This document shows, one piece after another, positions 36,551-44,349 of a stretch of 64,000 nt of DNA. The DNA comes from Desulfofalx alkaliphila DSM 12257. Lineage in GTDB: Bacteria > Bacillota > Desulfotomaculia > Desulfotomaculales > Desulfohalotomaculaceae. The notes under the pieces were generated by a model that worked only from the letters and a program-made list of their open reading frames with translations, was not told the origin of the DNA and made no database searches. Position numbers and translations under genes: made by a program. The first letter of the stretch is position 1; the number at the start of each line of letters is the position of its first letter. The stretch spans positions 33,256 through 97,255 of the forward strand of contig NZ_JONT01000010.1 in the NCBI RefSeq assembly GCF_000711975.1, read 5' to 3'.

Positions 36551-37291
36551 GTGGGATTACACCGTTTTTCACGCACCGAGCTTATCATCGGTTCCCAGGG
36601 TTTACATAAATTAAAATGCAGTAAGGTGGCTGTATTTGGTGTAGGCGGCGTAGGCTCTTACACCGTTGAGGCTTTGGCCAGGGCCGGGGTGGGGCACCTG
36701 CTTTTAGTGGACTCTGATGATGTTTGTCTGACCAACATTAACCGGCAGATTCACGCCTTGGACAACACGGTGGGCCAGGCCAAGGTAAAACTGATGGCCG
36801 ACAGGGTCAAATTAATTAACCCTGATATAAAGGTGGAGGCTGTTAAAGAGTTTTACACCCCTGAAAATGGAAGTAGGTTTGTTACTTCAGATATAGATTA
36901 TGTGGTGGATGCAATTGATAATGTAAGGGGCAAGTTAGATTTAATTAAAAGATGTGTTGAGAACAAAATACCTATTGCCGCGGCCATGGGGGCAGGCAAT
37001 AAATTGGATGCCGGTGCCCTTAGACAGGCAGATATTTCTGAAACCTCGGTATGCCCCTTGGCCAAGGTAGTAAGGAGGGAGCTGAAAAAGGCAGGCATAT
37101 TCAGGGGAGTTAAGGTGGTGTATTCCACCGAACAGCCAATAAAACCGGTTAAGTCCGGCCAAAACACAGATGGCCGCCAGGTACCGGGCAGCATATCCTT
37201 TGTGCCCGGGGTGGCGGGTTTAATGTTGGCAAGCATTGTAGTAAATGATTTGATTCACAATCTTAATAAATCGGAAAATTTAGAAATTTGA
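36551..37291 (+). CDS. tcdA: tRNA threonylcarbamoyladenosine dehydratase (TcdA)
   Basis: A 246-residue E1-like protein of the ThiF family that cyclises t6A to ct6A at tRNA position 37. The nucleotide-binding motif VAVFGVGGVGSYTVEALARAGV is at about residues 26-47, followed by the NINRQ adenylation segment. The end of the protein has the family PGSISFVPGVAGLMLAS motif. GTG 36551 lies seven bases after GGGGGGAG; the longer frame from 36497 is not supported. It is the yrvM counterpart next to aspS and 6S RNA. A strong promoter for the next gene starts inside its stop region. Confidence 0.92.
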   Translation: MGLHRFSRTELIIGSQGLHKLKCSKVAVFGVGGVGSYTVEALARAGVGHLLLVDSDDVCLTNINRQIHALDNTVGQAKVKLMADRVKLINPDIKVEAVKEFYTPENGSRFVTSDIDYVVDAIDNVRGKLDLIKRCVENKIPIAAAMGAGNKLDAGALRQADISETSVCPLAKVVRRELKKAGIFRGVKVVYSTEQPIKPVKSGQNTDGRQVPGSISFVPGVAGLMLASIVVNDLIHNLNKSENLEI

Positions 37292-37317
37292 CAAGGGCTT
37301 TTAGTAGGTATTATAAT
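37288..37317 (+). promoter_or_regulatory. Sigma-A promoter of the thioredoxin gene
   Basis: TTGACA at 37288-37293, an 18-base spacer and TATAAT at 37312-37317, 78 bases before the trx start. Confidence 0.8.
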
Positions 37318-37394
37318 GTTAAGCTGTAAGGACGACGTAAACATGTCAAAATATTCTTGGTAAATACATGACCATTTAGAAAGGGGCGAGTTAT

Positions 37395-37724
37395 GTGGCA
37401 AGCGAAAACATTATCATTCTCACCGATGCTGATTTTAAAGAGCAAGTTAATGGCAGCGATATGCCGGTGCTGGTTGATTTTTGGGCTGAGTGGTGCGGAC
37501 CCTGTAAGATGATTGCACCGGAACTGGAAAAACTGGCCGACGAGTTGGTTGGCAAAGTGAAAGTTGCTAAGATAAACGTTGATGATAACCGTAGCACTCC
37601 GGGTGAATACCAAGTGATGAGTATACCTACAATGGTGCTTTTTAAAGACGGTAAAGAAGTTGAACGTGCCATTGGTTTTCGTAAAAAAGATGAATTATTG
37701 AAGATGATTGAAAAACATCTCTAA
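37395..37724 (+). CDS. trxA: Thioredoxin
   Basis: A 109-residue cytosolic thioredoxin. The redox motif W-C-G-P-C-K is at about residues 34-39, followed by the usual cis-Pro in MSIPTMVLFKDGKEV. GTG 37395 follows AAGGGGCGAG. It has its own promoter and terminator, so it is monocistronic. In this setting it may serve reductive steps needed by Fe-S and tRNA thiolation enzymes encoded nearby. Confidence 0.95.
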   Translation: MASENIIILTDADFKEQVNGSDMPVLVDFWAEWCGPCKMIAPELEKLADELVGKVKVAKINVDDNRSTPGEYQVMSIPTMVLFKDGKEVERAIGFRKKDELLKMIEKHL

Positions 37725-37728
37725 TTAT

Positions 37729-37760
37729 TAAAAGCACGTGCAAGGGCGCGTGCTTTTAAT
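37729..37760 (+). terminator. Rho-independent terminator after trxA
   Basis: Stem AAAAGCACG / CGTGCTTTT around a GC-rich loop, ending in TTTTAATATTT. Confidence 0.85.
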
Positions 37761-37820
37761 ATTTCTTGTGCGGCTTGGTGTAAACTAAGTTCTCTATATA
37801 TCTTCAGGAGGTTGAAAGTT

Positions 37821-39113
37821 TTGTTGTTTTATCCTGATCATTTGCCTTTAGCTGCCAGAATGCGTCCTCGCTGTCTTGAGGAATTTGTGGGGCAGGAGCA
37901 CATCTTAGAGGAAAACAAGCTCCTATATAGGGCCATCAAGGCTGGGCGCTTGGGGTCGGCCATATTTTACGGTCCGCCGGGGACCGGCAAAACAGCCTTG
38001 GCGGAAATAGTGGCCCATAGCTCGCAACGGTCCTTTGAACGGTTAAATGCTGTCACCTGCGGTGTGAAAGATATTAGGCAAGCGGCAGATAAGGCCCAGC
38101 GCACCGGACCGGTAATTTTGTTTTTAGATGAAATACATCACTTAAATAAAAGTCAACAGGATGCCCTCTTACCTTTTGTGGAACAGGGTTTAATCACCCT
38201 CATTGGCTCTACCACAGAAAATCCTTTTTTTGAAGTGAACAATGCCTTGCGATCCCGTTCCACACTATTTCAATTTTATCCCCTTACACCGGATGACATA
38301 AAAAAAATATTACATAATGCCCTCAGGGATGAAAGCCGCGGTTTGGGTAAATATAAGGTAAATTTACATGACGACGCCCTGGAACATCTGGTTCAAGCCA
38401 GTGGCGGTGATGCCCGCACTGCCTTAAATGCCCTGGAGTTGGGGGTGCTGACCACGGAGCCCGATGCCCAAGGCATAATTCAATTTGAATTAAAGGTGGC
38501 TGAAGAATGTTTGCAGCAGCAAATGTTGAAATATGACAAATCCGGGGATAATCATTATGATGTGGCCTCGGCCCTAATTAAATCAATCAGGGGCAGTGAC
38601 CCCGACGCGGCTTTGCATTATCTGGCAAGGATGCTGGCCGCCGGCGAAGACGTGAAGTTTATCGCCCGCAGATTGGTGATCAGTGCCTCAGAAGATGTGG
38701 GCCTGGCCCAGCCCCAGGCGCTGCCGGTGGCAATGGCCGGCGCCCAGGCAGTTCAGTTTATTGGCATGCCCGAAGCACGCATTATTTTGTCGGAGGTGGT
38801 GATCTACTTAGCCCTGTGCCCCAAAAGTAATTCGGCATACCGGGCCATAGACGAAGCCTTGGCAGATGTAAGAAAGAAAGACTGCGGAAATGTGCCTGTA
38901 CATTTGCGCGATGCCCACTATAAAGGTGCAAAGGAACTGGGCCATGGCCTGGGCTATAAATATGCCCATGATTATCCCGGCGCGTGGGTTTTGCAGCAGT
39001 ATTTACCGGATAAGCTGGTGGGGACAGAGTACTACCGGCCCAATGACAGGGGCGTTGAAAGGAAAATGAAAGAAAAGATTATACAGCTAAGAAAGCTAAG
39101 CAAAGAAACTTAA
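37821..39113 (+). CDS. rarA: Replication-associated recombination protein RarA (MgsA) AAA+ ATPase
   Basis: A 430-residue clamp-loader-like AAA+ protein acting at stalled forks. The N-terminus [26 protein letters not shown] matches the family. Walker A is [13 protein letters not shown] at about residues 51-63, and Walker B is [22 protein letters not shown] near 105. The C-terminal MgsA-type domain contains [18 protein letters not shown] 37821 is nine bases after AGGAGG; TTG 37812 overlaps that site. It stands alone before the Fe-S operon. Confidence 0.93.
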   Translation: MLFYPDHLPLAARMRPRCLEEFVGQEHILEENKLLYRAIKAGRLGSAIFYGPPGTGKTALAEIVAHSSQRSFERLNAVTCGVKDIRQAADKAQRTGPVILFLDEIHHLNKSQQDALLPFVEQGLITLIGSTTENPFFEVNNALRSRSTLFQFYPLTPDDIKKILHNALRDESRGLGKYKVNLHDDALEHLVQASGGDARTALNALELGVLTTEPDAQGIIQFELKVAEECLQQQMLKYDKSGDNHYDVASALIKSIRGSDPDAALHYLARMLAAGEDVKFIARRLVISASEDVGLAQPQALPVAMAGAQAVQFIGMPEARIILSEVVIYLALCPKSNSAYRAIDEALADVRKKDCGNVPVHLRDAHYKGAKELGHGLGYKYAHDYPGAWVLQQYLPDKLVGTEYYRPNDRGVERKMKEKIIQLRKLSKET

Positions 39114-39227
39114 GGTGTTCAAACTTATGGACATCATAGTTGCCAAGGCTATTTTCTTATTAGCCAGGATTTAATTAATATAGCGGGTTTTGCTTAATTT
39201 TGTTAAAGAAAAATAACCAAGTGCTGC

Positions 39228-39306
39228 ACTAGGGTTTTTCATTGACAGTGCTCAGTTTGCTGTGCTATTATATTTTCAGATAAAACCTAGTTGTTTACTA
39301 GGGTTT
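39228..39306 (+). promoter_or_regulatory. Promoter with Rrf2/IscR-type operator repeats
   Basis: TTGACA at 39243-39248 and TATTAT at 39267-39272 are 18 bases apart. The sequence ACTAGGGTTT occurs twice, at 39228-39237 upstream of the -35 box and at 39297-39306 downstream of the -10 box. The second copy pairs with AAACCTAG at 39283-39290 as an imperfect palindrome. These flank the promoter and are good candidate sites for the Rrf2 regulator encoded next. Confidence 0.72.
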
Positions 39307-39331
39307 AATAAGACAACCCGGAGGTGGTTTT

Positions 39332-39766
39332 TTGAAGTTGTCCACCAAGGGGCATTATGGGTTAAGGGCAATGTTTGACCTAGCTCTCCACTACAGTGAG
39401 AACCCCATACCCTTGAAGACCGTTGCCGAGAGGCAGCAGTTATCTGAAAATTATTTAGAACAGTTAATAGCGGCCTTGCGTAAAGCAGGGTTGGTAAACA
39501 GTGTGCGTGGGCCCCAGGGGGGTTATATTTTGGCCCGTCGACCCGATGAAATAACTGTGGGTGACATAATCAGAGTGCTGGAAGGTCCCATAGCGCCGCT
39601 TGAATGTGTTAATGAAACAGACCCGGGGGATTGTGATCAGTTTAATTACTGTATATCACGCAATGTCTGGGCAAAGGTGCGGGATAGCATTAATGATGTA
39701 CTTGATTCGATCAGTCTTGCCGACATGTGTTTGGAGGCTGAGCAAATTGAGCAGCAACGGAAATAG
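39332..39766 (+). CDS. iscR: Rrf2-family transcriptional regulator (IscR-like)
   Basis: A 144-residue winged-helix repressor. The N-terminal domain MKLSTKGHYGLRAMFDLALHY is typical of Rrf2 proteins. Three cysteines, C92, C101 and C107, can ligate an Fe-S cluster as in IscR, although the first spacing (C-x8-C-x5-C) is slightly longer than in the E. coli protein. TTG 39332 follows GGAGGTG. It leads the operon with cysteine desulfurase, IscU and mnmA, and palindromic repeats flank its promoter, which suggests autoregulation by Fe-S status. CymR-like control by cysteine is the alternative, but the three Cys favour IscR. Confidence 0.9.
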   Translation: MKLSTKGHYGLRAMFDLALHYSENPIPLKTVAERQQLSENYLEQLIAALRKAGLVNSVRGPQGGYILARRPDEITVGDIIRVLEGPIAPLECVNETDPGDCDQFNYCISRNVWAKVRDSINDVLDSISLADMCLEAEQIEQQRK

Positions 39767-39802
39767 AAACTAGCTATTGCAGACGAGGAGGCCTAGCAAT
39801 TT

Positions 39803-41023
39803 ATGCGTAAAGTGTATTTTGACCACTCTGCCACCACCCCGGTGGATCCCGAAGTAGCTAAATTGGTAATGAGCTACATGACAGATCATTTTGGTAACCC
39901 CTCCAGCGTACATGGCTTTGGAAGAAAGGTTAAACAGGCTTTGGAAGAAGCCCGGGAACAGGTTGCTAAAGCCATCGGCGCTTCCCATGTTGGTGAAATC
40001 GCTTTTACCAGCGGCGGTACCGAGGCTGCAAACATGGCCCTGCGGGGGGCTGCCTTGGCCAATAAACAAAAGGGTAACCACATTATCACCACCGCCGTGG
40101 AACACCACTGTGTTTTGACCACCTGTGAGTATTTGGCTAAAGAGGGTTTTGAGCTTACTGTTCTACCCGTTGACCAATACGGCATGGTCAGTGTGGAAGA
40201 TGTTGCCAATGCCATAACAGACAAGACCATTCTTGTGTCTGTTATGCACGCCAACAATGAGGTGGGCACAATTATGCCCATTGCTGAAATTGGTAAAATG
40301 CTAAGGGAGCAAGACCGTAAAATTATTTTTCATACCGATGCAGTACAGTCCATCGGCAAGTTACCGGTTAATGTGGATGATTTGAATGTGGACTTGCTTA
40401 CCCTCTCGGGTCATAAAATTTATGGTCCTAAGGGCATTGGAGCCATGTATATTCGCAGGGGTACCTGGTGGCAGCCCATCTTGTATGGGGGCGGGCAAGA
40501 GCGGAGGCGCCGTCCGGGAACGGAAAATGCGCCGGGTGCCATTGGCTTAGGTAAGGCAATTGAAATAGCGGTATCTAACCGGGAAGAAAATGCAGAGAAG
40601 TTAACTAAGCTCGGCAGTAAGTTGGTGGATAGGGTATTAAACAGTTTACCCAATGTACGTTTAAACGGCCATCCTACCATGCGTTTGCCTGGCCATGCCA
40701 GTTTCTGCATAGAGTTTATAGAAGGAGAGTCAATGCTGCTTTCTTTGGACATGCAAGGGATTGCTATTTCCAGTGGTTCGGCCTGTACTTCAGGTTCCCT
40801 GGAACCGTCCCATGTGCTTTTGGCCATGGGCATACCTCATGAAATGGCCCACGGCAGTTTGAGAATATCCATGGGCAAATATAACACTGAAGAAGATGTG
40901 GATTATTTTGTAGATAAATTAGTGCCAATTATTGAACGTTTACGGGCGATGTCTCCGCTGGCTGCCGGCGGTGTTTGTACACCGTGTTCCTGTGCCTCCT
41001 GTGAATGCGGAGATAATAAATAA
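39803..41023 (+). CDS. nifS: Cysteine desulfurase (NifS/IscS type)
   Basis: A 406-residue PLP enzyme that transfers sulfur from cysteine for Fe-S clusters and tRNA thiolation. The PLP lysine is K205 in SGHKIYGPKG, and the catalytic cysteine is C328 in SSGSACTSGSLEPSH. The PLP-pocket His is in TAVEHHCVL. An extra C-terminal tail holds five cysteines, C392, C395, C397, C400 and C402 (GGVCTPCSCASCECG). ATG 39803 follows GAGGAGG. Its neighbours iscU and mnmA are likely sulfur acceptors. NifS or IscS naming is not settled by the sequence. Confidence 0.94.
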   Translation: MRKVYFDHSATTPVDPEVAKLVMSYMTDHFGNPSSVHGFGRKVKQALEEAREQVAKAIGASHVGEIAFTSGGTEAANMALRGAALANKQKGNHIITTAVEHHCVLTTCEYLAKEGFELTVLPVDQYGMVSVEDVANAITDKTILVSVMHANNEVGTIMPIAEIGKMLREQDRKIIFHTDAVQSIGKLPVNVDDLNVDLLTLSGHKIYGPKGIGAMYIRRGTWWQPILYGGGQERRRRPGTENAPGAIGLGKAIEIAVSNREENAEKLTKLGSKLVDRVLNSLPNVRLNGHPTMRLPGHASFCIEFIEGESMLLSLDMQGIAISSGSACTSGSLEPSHVLLAMGIPHEMAHGSLRISMGKYNTEEDVDYFVDKLVPIIERLRAMSPLAAGGVCTPCSCASCECGDNK

Positions 41024-41056
41024 ATTTGTTATATTTAGTATGGGGGAGGACAAAAT

Positions 41057-41428
41057 ATGTATAGTGAAAAAGTAATGGATCACTTTTCTAACCCGCGTAA
41101 TGTTGGGGAAATGCCAGATGCGGATGCTGTGGGCCAGGTTGGAAATCAATCCTGTGGCGACATAATGAAAATATACTTAAAGGTAAAGGATGGAATAATA
41201 GAGGATATTAAGTTTCAAACCTTTGGCTGTGGAGCGGCCATTGCCACCAGCAGCATGGTAACTGAAATGGCTCGGGGAAAAACCCTGGAAGAAGCCATGA
41301 AGATTACCAATAAATCGGTGGCCCAATCATTGGATGGACTGCCTCCCCAAAAGATGCACTGTTCTAACCTAGCTGCCGATGCTCTACATGCTGCCATAGA
41401 GGACTATCTTAAAAAGCACGGAAAATAA
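41057..41428 (+). CDS. iscU: Fe-S cluster assembly scaffold IscU/NifU-like
   Basis: A 123-residue scaffold on which [2Fe-2S] and [4Fe-4S] clusters are built. The three ligand cysteines are C33 in QSCGD, C58 in FGCGAA and C102 in HCSNL, with the conserved D35. It is the NifU N-terminal-domain type common in anaerobes, without the Nfu domain. ATG 41057 follows GGGAGGAC. It is co-transcribed with the desulfurase upstream and mnmA downstream. Confidence 0.95.
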   Translation: MYSEKVMDHFSNPRNVGEMPDADAVGQVGNQSCGDIMKIYLKVKDGIIEDIKFQTFGCGAAIATSSMVTEMARGKTLEEAMKITNKSVAQSLDGLPPQKMHCSNLAADALHAAIEDYLKKHGK

Positions 41429-41449
41429 AAAGTCACGTAGGTGAAAACT

Positions 41450-42547
41450 TTGAGTTCTAACAAAAGAGTTATTGTGGCCATGAGCGGCGGCGTAGACAGT
41501 TCTGTCACCGCCGCTCTTTTACAACAAGAGGGGTATGAGTGTATTGGGGTGACAATGCAAATTTGGGACCCCGACTTAACGGCGGTGGATGATGACTACG
41601 TGGGTTGCTGCTCCCTTACCGCTGTGGATGATGCCAGGCGTGTTGCCGACAAATTGGGCATTCCCTATTACGTGTTGAATTTCCGTGACATCTTTGAGAG
41701 AAAGGTCATTGATTATTTTACAGAAGAATACATAAAAGGTCGCACCCCTAATCCCTGCATAGCCTGCAACCGCTATGTGAAGTTCGAGGCGCTCTTGGAC
41801 AAGGCTTTGGCCCTGGGTGCCAATTATGTTGCCACCGGTCATTATGCCAGACTGGCTTACTCAGATGAGCATAAACGCTGGACAATCAAAAAGGCCAAGG
41901 ATGACAAAAAAGATCAGACCTATGTGCTTTATAACATGACCCAGCACCAAATTGAGCACACCTTGATGCCCCTGGCTGAATTTACCAAGGAAGAGGTAAG
42001 GGCTATGGCCTCTCAACTGGGGCTGTCCACGGCGTCTAAGCCAGAAAGTCAAGAAATTTGTTTTGTACCGGATAACAACTATAGAAACTTTTTGGAAGAG
42101 CGTACCGGAGGTAATTTTAAAAAGGGTTTATTTTTAGATGTCAACGGTAAGGTGTTAGGGGAGCACAAGGGTATACATAATTATACCATTGGCCAAAGAA
42201 GGGGATTGGGAATTGCCACCGGCGAAAGAATTTATGTGGTGGATATCGATCCCAAACGCAATGCCGTAATACTGGGACCGGAAGAGGCTGTTTTAAAACA
42301 GGACTTGATAAGCTATGATAACAATTTCATTTTATTTGCTGAATTAACAGGGCCGGTGGAGGTGGAGGCCCAGGTTAGGTATAATGCTAAACCGTCGCCG
42401 GCTGTCATCAAACCGCTGGCCGGGGGCAGAGTACATGTACATTTTCACCAACCCCAAAAGGCAATAACCCCAGGCCAAGCGGTGGTATTTTATCAAGGTG
42501 ACTACCTGGTGGGTGGGGGAACAATAGAGAAGGCGGGAGCCCTTTAA
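41450..42547 (+). CDS. mnmA: tRNA-specific 2-thiouridylase MnmA
   Basis: A 365-residue enzyme that thiolates U34 of Lys, Glu and Gln tRNAs with sulfur from the desulfurase. The PP-loop is SGGVDSS near residue 12. Catalytic cysteines are in NPCIACNRYVKF, about residue 99, and in SQEICFVPD, about 197. The C-terminal beta-barrel domain is complete. TTG 41450 lies seven bases after TAGGTGA; GTG 41441 is an in-frame alternative without a good site. It ends the Fe-S operon. Confidence 0.94.
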   Translation: MSSNKRVIVAMSGGVDSSVTAALLQQEGYECIGVTMQIWDPDLTAVDDDYVGCCSLTAVDDARRVADKLGIPYYVLNFRDIFERKVIDYFTEEYIKGRTPNPCIACNRYVKFEALLDKALALGANYVATGHYARLAYSDEHKRWTIKKAKDDKKDQTYVLYNMTQHQIEHTLMPLAEFTKEEVRAMASQLGLSTASKPESQEICFVPDNNYRNFLEERTGGNFKKGLFLDVNGKVLGEHKGIHNYTIGQRRGLGIATGERIYVVDIDPKRNAVILGPEEAVLKQDLISYDNNFILFAELTGPVEVEAQVRYNAKPSPAVIKPLAGGRVHVHFHQPQKAITPGQAVVFYQGDYLVGGGTIEKAGAL

Positions 42548-42565
42548 CAATTATATAAAATTTGC

Positions 42566-42606
42566 AAAAAAGCTGACCCTGTCATGGCGTGGGTCAGCTT
42601 TTTTAA
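42566..42606 (+). terminator. Rho-independent terminator after mnmA
   Basis: Long stem AAAAAAGCTGACCC / GGGTCAGCTTTTTT with a ten-base loop, followed by AATG. Confidence 0.9.
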
Positions 42607-42670
42607 TGCATGAGATATTTGTTAATTGGCAATAATACTTATACTAATGCTTGGAAAGGAGGCCGCAAAT

Positions 42671-42844
42671 TTGAACTGCCCTGTTTGTGGTGGCAAGTCC
42701 ACCGGTAAGGTGGGTGTTGAACAGTATTATTGCTGGGATTGCTGCCTGGAATACCGAAAAAATAAAGAAGGCGTACAAATATATGAGGTTGCTGAAGACG
42801 GCAGTTTGGTTTCCTTTGATCCCACCAATCAAAATATCTTGTAG
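42671..42844 (+). CDS. Small zinc-ribbon protein
   Basis: A 57-residue protein. The start LNCPVCGGKSTGKVG and YYCWDCCLEYR give two CxxC-type pairs about 18 residues apart, a zinc ribbon. The acidic C-terminus ends in SFDPTNQNIL. TTG 42671 follows AAAGGAGG with ideal spacing. It starts a small operon with a DUF3918-like peptide. Such ribbon peptides occur near mnmA in several Firmicutes; no function is known. Confidence 0.75.
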   Translation: MNCPVCGGKSTGKVGVEQYYCWDCCLEYRKNKEGVQIYEVAEDGSLVSFDPTNQNIL

Positions 42845-42872
42845 ACACAAAACAGAGGGGGTGAGTCTTTTA

Positions 42873-43058
42873 ATGAATGGCTTTTGGCGAGGCATGGTGG
42901 CAGGGGGAATTATTGCTATGGCCATGAGTATGTATATCAATCCTAATCATAAAAAACGCAACAGTATTATTGGAATGGGGCTTGGAATGAGGCGTAAACG
43001 GAAAGCAAACCGCATGTTAAGAGGGGTTTCCAAAACCGTTAGAGAGCTTGTGAGGTAA
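42873..43058 (+). CDS. Small membrane protein, DUF3918/YrzQ-like
   Basis: A 61-residue protein with one hydrophobic N-terminal segment (GMVAGGIIAMAMSMYI) and a strongly basic rest (MRRKRKANRMLRG). It resembles YrzQ-type peptides that lie between mnmA and alaS in Bacillus; the family match is by pattern and gene order. ATG 42873 follows GAGGGGGTG. The gene's end is inside a terminator stem. Confidence 0.7.
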   Translation: MNGFWRGMVAGGIIAMAMSMYINPNHKKRNSIIGMGLGMRRKRKANRMLRGVSKTVRELVR

Positions 43059-43100
43059 GTATAAAAGTGAGGTTTATAGACCTCACTTTTATACTTATTA
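43057..43100 (+). terminator. Long perfect hairpin after the small-protein pair
   Basis: Perfect 17-bp inverted repeat at 43057-43073 and 43080-43096 (AAGTATAAAAGTGAGGT and its complement) with a six-base loop. The T run after it is weak, but the stem itself is U-rich. Confidence 0.8.
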
Positions 43101-43152
43101 AAAATTGAAGGCTCAACCAAAGTTTTTCTTTTGCTTATCAGGGGGTTTGCTT

Positions 43153-44193
43153 ATGGCCTTTAGGCAGTCTAAAAGGATATATAAATATTTATTTTTTGCC
43201 CTCCTCTTATTTGCCGGTTTATATTTTGTATATCTTATCCGTGGACTGCTGTTGGCAATGGTGCTGGCCTTAATATTGGTATATTTGTTATACCCGGTGG
43301 TTCGTTCAATGGAAGCAAGGGGCACCCATCCGGTGTTAGCTATTTTACTGGCCTATGCAGGGGTTTCAATTGTTGCCGCTGCAGTTATGATGTATGGAAT
43401 TCCCCGGTTGGTCTTGCAGCTGCATTTACTGGTGGATATGCTGCCCACCTATACGGCCCAGGTTGAACAGTTAATGATTGATATTCAAACCACCTATAGC
43501 CGCACAGGGGTTCCTGATGGTTTGCGTGTGGTAATAGACCAACAAATTAACGACCTGGAATTAAGGCTGCAAAAAACCTTGGAGCAGCTTGTGGATTCCA
43601 TCTTTAACATGGTTGGTTATGTATTAAACATTGTTCTGGCCCCGGTGTTGGCTTTCTACATCTTAAAAGACCTAGATAAATTCAAGTTATGGATAGAAAG
43701 CAGGTTTCCGGAAAAATATTTCCCCGGCCTGTGGTCGCTGTCCAGGCAGATAAACACAGTGCTGAGCAGTTTTATTCGCGGCCATCTAATATTAATGGTT
43801 TTTGTGGGCACCTTAACCGGCCTTGCCATGGTTCTTTTGGGTGTTGAATATGCGGTGATGCTGGGGATTATTGCCGGTTTGACAGAATTAATACCCTACT
43901 TTGGCCCCTTTATAGGTGCAGTGCCGGCGGTGGCCATCGCACTGCTGCATTCAAAGGTGTTGGCTTTAAAAGTAGTGTTGGCAATAATTGTAATTCAACA
44001 AATTGAAAGTTATATTATAGCGCCCAAGGTATTGGGCCACAGCGTTGGACTGCATCCCTTAACCATTATTTTGGTATTACTGGCCGGTTTAGAGTTTTAT
44101 GGGGTGGTGGGCATGTTGTTGGCGGTGCCGGTGGCCGCAATTATTCGGGTATTGCTTGTTCATGGCTATCAGTTTTTTTCTAAGATCTATTAG
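43153..44193 (+). CDS. AI-2E family transporter
   Basis: A 346-residue membrane protein of the PerM/AI-2E exporter family with about eight helices. The typical C-terminal pattern IIAGLTELIPYFGPFIGAVPAVAIALL is at about residues 240-266, and the long soluble loop with TYSRTGVPDG comes earlier. ATG 43153 follows AGGGGG and starts MAFRQSKRIYKY; the longer frame from 43105 lies partly over the previous hairpin. It is the yrrI-like gene before alaS. The transported molecule is unknown. Confidence 0.9.
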   Translation: MAFRQSKRIYKYLFFALLLFAGLYFVYLIRGLLLAMVLALILVYLLYPVVRSMEARGTHPVLAILLAYAGVSIVAAAVMMYGIPRLVLQLHLLVDMLPTYTAQVEQLMIDIQTTYSRTGVPDGLRVVIDQQINDLELRLQKTLEQLVDSIFNMVGYVLNIVLAPVLAFYILKDLDKFKLWIESRFPEKYFPGLWSLSRQINTVLSSFIRGHLILMVFVGTLTGLAMVLLGVEYAVMLGIIAGLTELIPYFGPFIGAVPAVAIALLHSKVLALKVVLAIIVIQQIESYIIAPKVLGHSVGLHPLTIILVLLAGLEFYGVVGMLLAVPVAAIIRVLLVHGYQFFSKIY

Positions 44194-44210
44194 TTCTTTT
44201 ATTGGTGTTC

Positions 44211-44240
44211 TTGACACATGCGAGGAATATTCTGTATAAT
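44211..44240 (+). promoter_or_regulatory. Sigma-A promoter of alaS
   Basis: TTGACA at 44211-44216, an 18-base spacer and TATAAT at 44235-44240. Transcription would begin near 44247, about 100 bases before the alaS start. Confidence 0.85.
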
Positions 44241-44266
44241 AATCGCAAAAGAACGCTGAAGATAGT

Positions 44267-44312
44267 AACCTTTCCGCCCCCACAAAAGGTCCATTGGGAG
44301 GGAAGGTTTTTC
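44267..44312 (+). promoter_or_regulatory. Terminator-like hairpin in the alaS leader
   Basis: The leader folds AACCTTTCCGCCCC against GGGAGGGAAGGTT, ending in TTTTTCTG. It lies only about 20 bases after the predicted transcript start, so it can act as an attenuator. No T-box core is present. How it would be regulated is unclear. Confidence 0.6.
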
Positions 44313-44349
44313 TGTTATATAGGAATTACATAGACTGGAGGAAATACCA

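Noticed and set aside
44247..44349. T-box riboswitch before alaS
   Set aside because: No GGGTGG-ACC core and the leader is too short; only a hairpin with a T run is present.
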